The notes below the pieces were generated by a model. The model saw nothing but the letters and a program-made list of their open reading frames with translations, did not search any database and was not told the origin of the DNA. From Lytechinus variegatus (taxonomy: Eukaryota; Echinodermata; Echinoidea; Temnopleuroida; Toxopneustidae): DNA of 64,000 bases. The stretch lies in assembly GCF_018143015.1 (NCBI RefSeq), contig NC_054758.1:20552501-20616500 (forward strand), written 5' to 3'. The position numbers and the translations under genes are program-made. This document shows positions 61,270 through 64,000 of the stretch, piece after piece. Position 1 is the stretch's first letter. Each line of letters begins with the position of its first letter.

Positions 61270-62833
61270 AATCTTTTCATATTTTCTCAGGTTTTTAATG
61301 AATTCTTGTATGAAATCAATATAGCAGAAATGAAGTTGTATCCCATTTCCATGATTTAGGGCTACATGTAGATCCTTTAGAATGGAAAGTAGAAATCTCG
61401 GGGGTAAACTTTTATTTTTTTCGCGGTACACGCACATCATGGAATGGATCACTCACACTATTGTGATGTTAGTATATGCATGGACCCTACAGGGTCCATG
61501 GTATATGCTATACGAACCTCGCACAACCAACGGAAATTGTAGTGGATTTTAGAGTTGTCGTTAGATCGCTTCATTATGTGAATGATGTTTGCCGAAACCC
61601 ATTCCGCTACTCACCAGAGCTTTTTCTGGTAGGAAGCGTTCCATTTTCAATTTTTAACATATTTTTTTTAATTTAAAAAGGACACAAAAAAGAGCAATAT
61701 CGCTTTATACCTCCGCCTGGAAAGTGGCTTCGCACGTCTCTTCCAGGGAAATAAAAGGTCGTTGGTGGCGATAATACAGTTCATAACCTTAATTCAGCTT
61801 GGTGGTATTTTTTTTAACTAGATTAATGATTCATTGTATGCGCAATTTCAATAATTGTTTGATAAAATAGAGACCCCAATTAATAAATGCAATAACTTCA
61901 AAAACATACTTTTTATTATTTTTGCCGACGATAAAATTTTTTGGAAAACGTTACAAACGAACACGAAGAACAAAAGGAAACAAGATGGCGGCGTAAACAT
62001 CGGGCAAGTCTCTTCTATCTTGTCATGATATTTATTCATTTTTTTGATGAATTCTTGTTTGAAAATAAAATCGATGGCGAAGAAATGTCGGAATTGAAGT
62101 TACATCCCATCACCCATGTATGGTTGGAACTACCCCTTATTCGACCACCTAATCTTCTAAGCATCGTATCTGAGAAAATATTCAATTTTACCCAGTTTTC
62201 GTCTCATTTGTGCAGAAAATGGAGCAGATCAGAATCCCATGTTTTGCTCGGCGACTCCGATTCGATCCGTGTATATATTGACGAACAACGAATGCGACGA
62301 TTTTCCATTTGCTCATTTGCACCCGTCTTTTGAAACCGACCACCCGCGGTACACTAAGTTTACGGATAGGGTTAGGGTTCTTGTCGCGGTGGCGAAATAT
62401 TTTTAAATCTTTCAAATCAGTTCTATGACGTCAAGATGCTAAATGATCGCCTCACTACTTCCACTGCGAGCTCCGGCGCACGATTCGACGGTTGATGACG
62501 GATATTTGCTCTTAAGCCATTTCCTATCGGATTTCTTGGTTTTTCAGCGGAGTTTGGTCAATACAATTTTGAATATTTCTACTAATTTTTTTACTTCATG
62601 TTGCTTCTTTTTTTCTCTTAAAATCGATTCTTGTCATTTCTATGGACACTGCACCTACTCTCCCGCGCGTATCGTTTGTAATACGCAATGATTTTAACGC
62701 GCACAAGGTGGTCGGTTTCAAAAGATGTGGTCGATATGTGGTAGTCTCACATAGGGCTAGGTCTTTTAGAAGTAGAAATCTTGGGGGCAAAAGTTTCAGG
62801 TATTGGCGGCCTATACGCACATAAATGGATAGG
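61270..62833. repeat. duplicated module, second copy split by about 620 bp
   Basis: GAATTCTTGT..TGAAGTT..ATCCCAT and GTAGAAATCTCGGGGGTAAA (61290-61450) recur as 62045-62115 and 62770-62810. The insert carries an 18-bp inverted repeat CTTTTGAAACCGACCACC (62327-62344 against 62708-62724). Confidence 0.5.
61941..62333 (+). other. 130-codon open frame with YY1-type motif, unrecognised
   Basis: This open frame of 130 codons resembles no family I know. It contains AAGATGGCGGC (61983-61993), a textbook YY1 site of the kind found just downstream of transcription starts. The first half overlaps a module repeated at 61270-61470, so the frame is at least partly repeat DNA. It could be a 5' region of an unseen plus-strand gene or chance. 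I would not annotate a protein here. Confidence 0.2.
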
Positions 62834-63305
62834 GATACATGGCTTCGTTGAGAGTAACCTTACGTTTACTCTCTAGATCTCGAACTAGTCTAGGGCTACG
62901 CCTAGAGGCTAGACCCTAGTAGTAGACACTCTAGGCGACACCGCAATACTTACCCGTGTTAAGAAACTGGGACTCCACTCACGCGCATTTGGGCCGCCCT
63001 AGCTTAGAACTAAGCTTTCTTTCCGTAAAAAAAAATTATTCTTATGATTCAATAAATGTTAGTTAATACATAATTACTGTTAAATCGGTACTCACCGGTT
63101 CTTTTCTTGAATTTTCTGCCAATTTCCCACGCTTCTGGCTACAATTCCGCGTTAAATTTTGTCGTCATAGACAGCTGTTCATGCAACTTTATTTATAAAT
63201 GGAGCGCCCTTTACGAGAGTTGTTAATGCCGCGGAGAAATCGTTAGGCATTTTGGCCTGTGTTCAAGGCGTAGCTGTTCTATTTTTTTATATGTGTGAGA
63301 TCGAA

Positions 63306-63357
63306 ATCACAGCGAGTAAACACTCTTCCATATGGAAGAGTGTATACTCGCTGTGAT
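63306..63357. repeat. 52-bp hairpin
   Basis: ATCACAGCGAGTA arms pair in 25 of 26 positions around CCATATGG. Confidence 0.85.
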
Positions 63358-63789
63358 ATGATCCCGATAGGGAGGCGCAACACCCCCACCCACATGGGCG
63401 CAAACCCCAGGGCCGGGGGACATGTCCCCTCACCCAAAATAGTAGGGGGCACATTATGAAATGTTCCCCTACTATTTTTGGTCATTTTGTTCAAAATCGA
63501 AATGTATTTTGGAAGATCTTACTTTTGGGATGCACCCCTTTTTTTTGCTTGTTTGCTTGTCAAATTTCTTTTGGTCAAGATGACCTTCTTTAGAGGGTGA
63601 TAAACCTTCTTTTTTTTTTTGTTTTTTGCTTGTCAAATTTTCCAGCCCCTGGTCCCCCTACCTTTGGGGAGAGATTTCCGCCCTTGCAAGTAGACATACT
63701 CTTGATATTGTTTGCGAATCTGCACGGGCGTCGAGGGCTGGGGATGAGGAAAAGCGGTGAGACGAGAAAAAAAATTGAAGGGAAAAGGC

Positions 63790-64000
63790 AACAGAAAAAA
63801 AGTGAACGAAAGAAAAATTAATGGAAAATAAAAGGGAAGAGAAAATAGGGAGAAATGTGATGGGTAAAATAAATTATGGGAAAAGAGGACAGAAAAAAAG
63901 TGAACGAAAGAAAAATTAATGGAAAATAAAAGGGAGGAGAAAATAGGGAGAAATGTGATGGGTAAAAAAATTATGGGAAAAGAGGACAGAAAAAAAGTGA
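63790..64000. repeat. tandem array of about 98-bp purine-rich units, cut by the window end
   Basis: AGAAAAAAAGTGAACGAAAG recurs at about 63792 and 63890 and begins again at about 63986. The units differ by only a few bases, so the array is young. Confidence 0.85.

Overview
The window reads as animal nuclear DNA, most likely from an echinoderm (sea urchin type). It is AT-rich, genes have introns with GT..AG sites, exons are sparse, and the space between them is packed with short inverted-repeat transposons, tRNA-headed SINEs, non-LTR retrotransposon 3' ends and CG-rich repeated boxes. The organism call is an inference from the repeat style and protein types, not from a search.

Four host genes can be followed. 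(1) IBA57, the mitochondrial folate-binding-fold protein for late Fe-S cluster assembly, minus strand, 8 coding exons from 23048 down to 13464; the splice phases close exactly to a 361-residue protein, with a probable extra 5' exon near 24301-24400. (2) ZNF593/Bud20-type ribosome-biogenesis zinc-finger protein, plus strand, 3 exons, 28154-30848, 137 residues. (3) A single-exon aminergic-type GPCR, minus strand, 33969-35327, 452 residues, closest by eye to the histamine H3/muscarinic group. (4) AKIP1 (A-kinase-interacting protein 1), minus strand, 5 coding exons from 61119 down to 56823, 174 residues. A fifth gene is represented only by a first exon at 5230-5317 (minus), which encodes a perfect Ras-family P-loop; its other exons were not found in the window.

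Layout: 1-5200 holds foldback elements, tandem duplications and simple repeats; 5230-8000 the Ras-like exon and a possible promoter with an RFX-type X-box; 8000-13450 nested transposons and a probable solo LTR; 13464-24400 IBA57, whose introns hold a pogo-like element, SINEs and MITEs; 24550-25885 a LINE 3' fragment; 28154-30848 ZNF593; 31400-36050 MITEs, foldback elements and the GPCR; 36880-39850 a degenerate roughly 100-bp tandem array with CG-rich near-palindromic boxes, split by a LINE fragment; 40786-47630 a nested structure containing a 4.8-kb giant inverted repeat; 47777-49850 a MITE and long pyrimidine tracts; 49860-55100 mostly unannotated DNA; 56823-61119 AKIP1; 61120-64000 duplicated modules and a tandem array that runs off the end.

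The genes are unrelated housekeeping or signalling genes and do not form a functional cluster. The most unusual content is the repeat architecture: nested insertions whose empty sites can be read from sister copies, a giant foldback, and a perfect hairpin apparently born inside a dispersed repeat.
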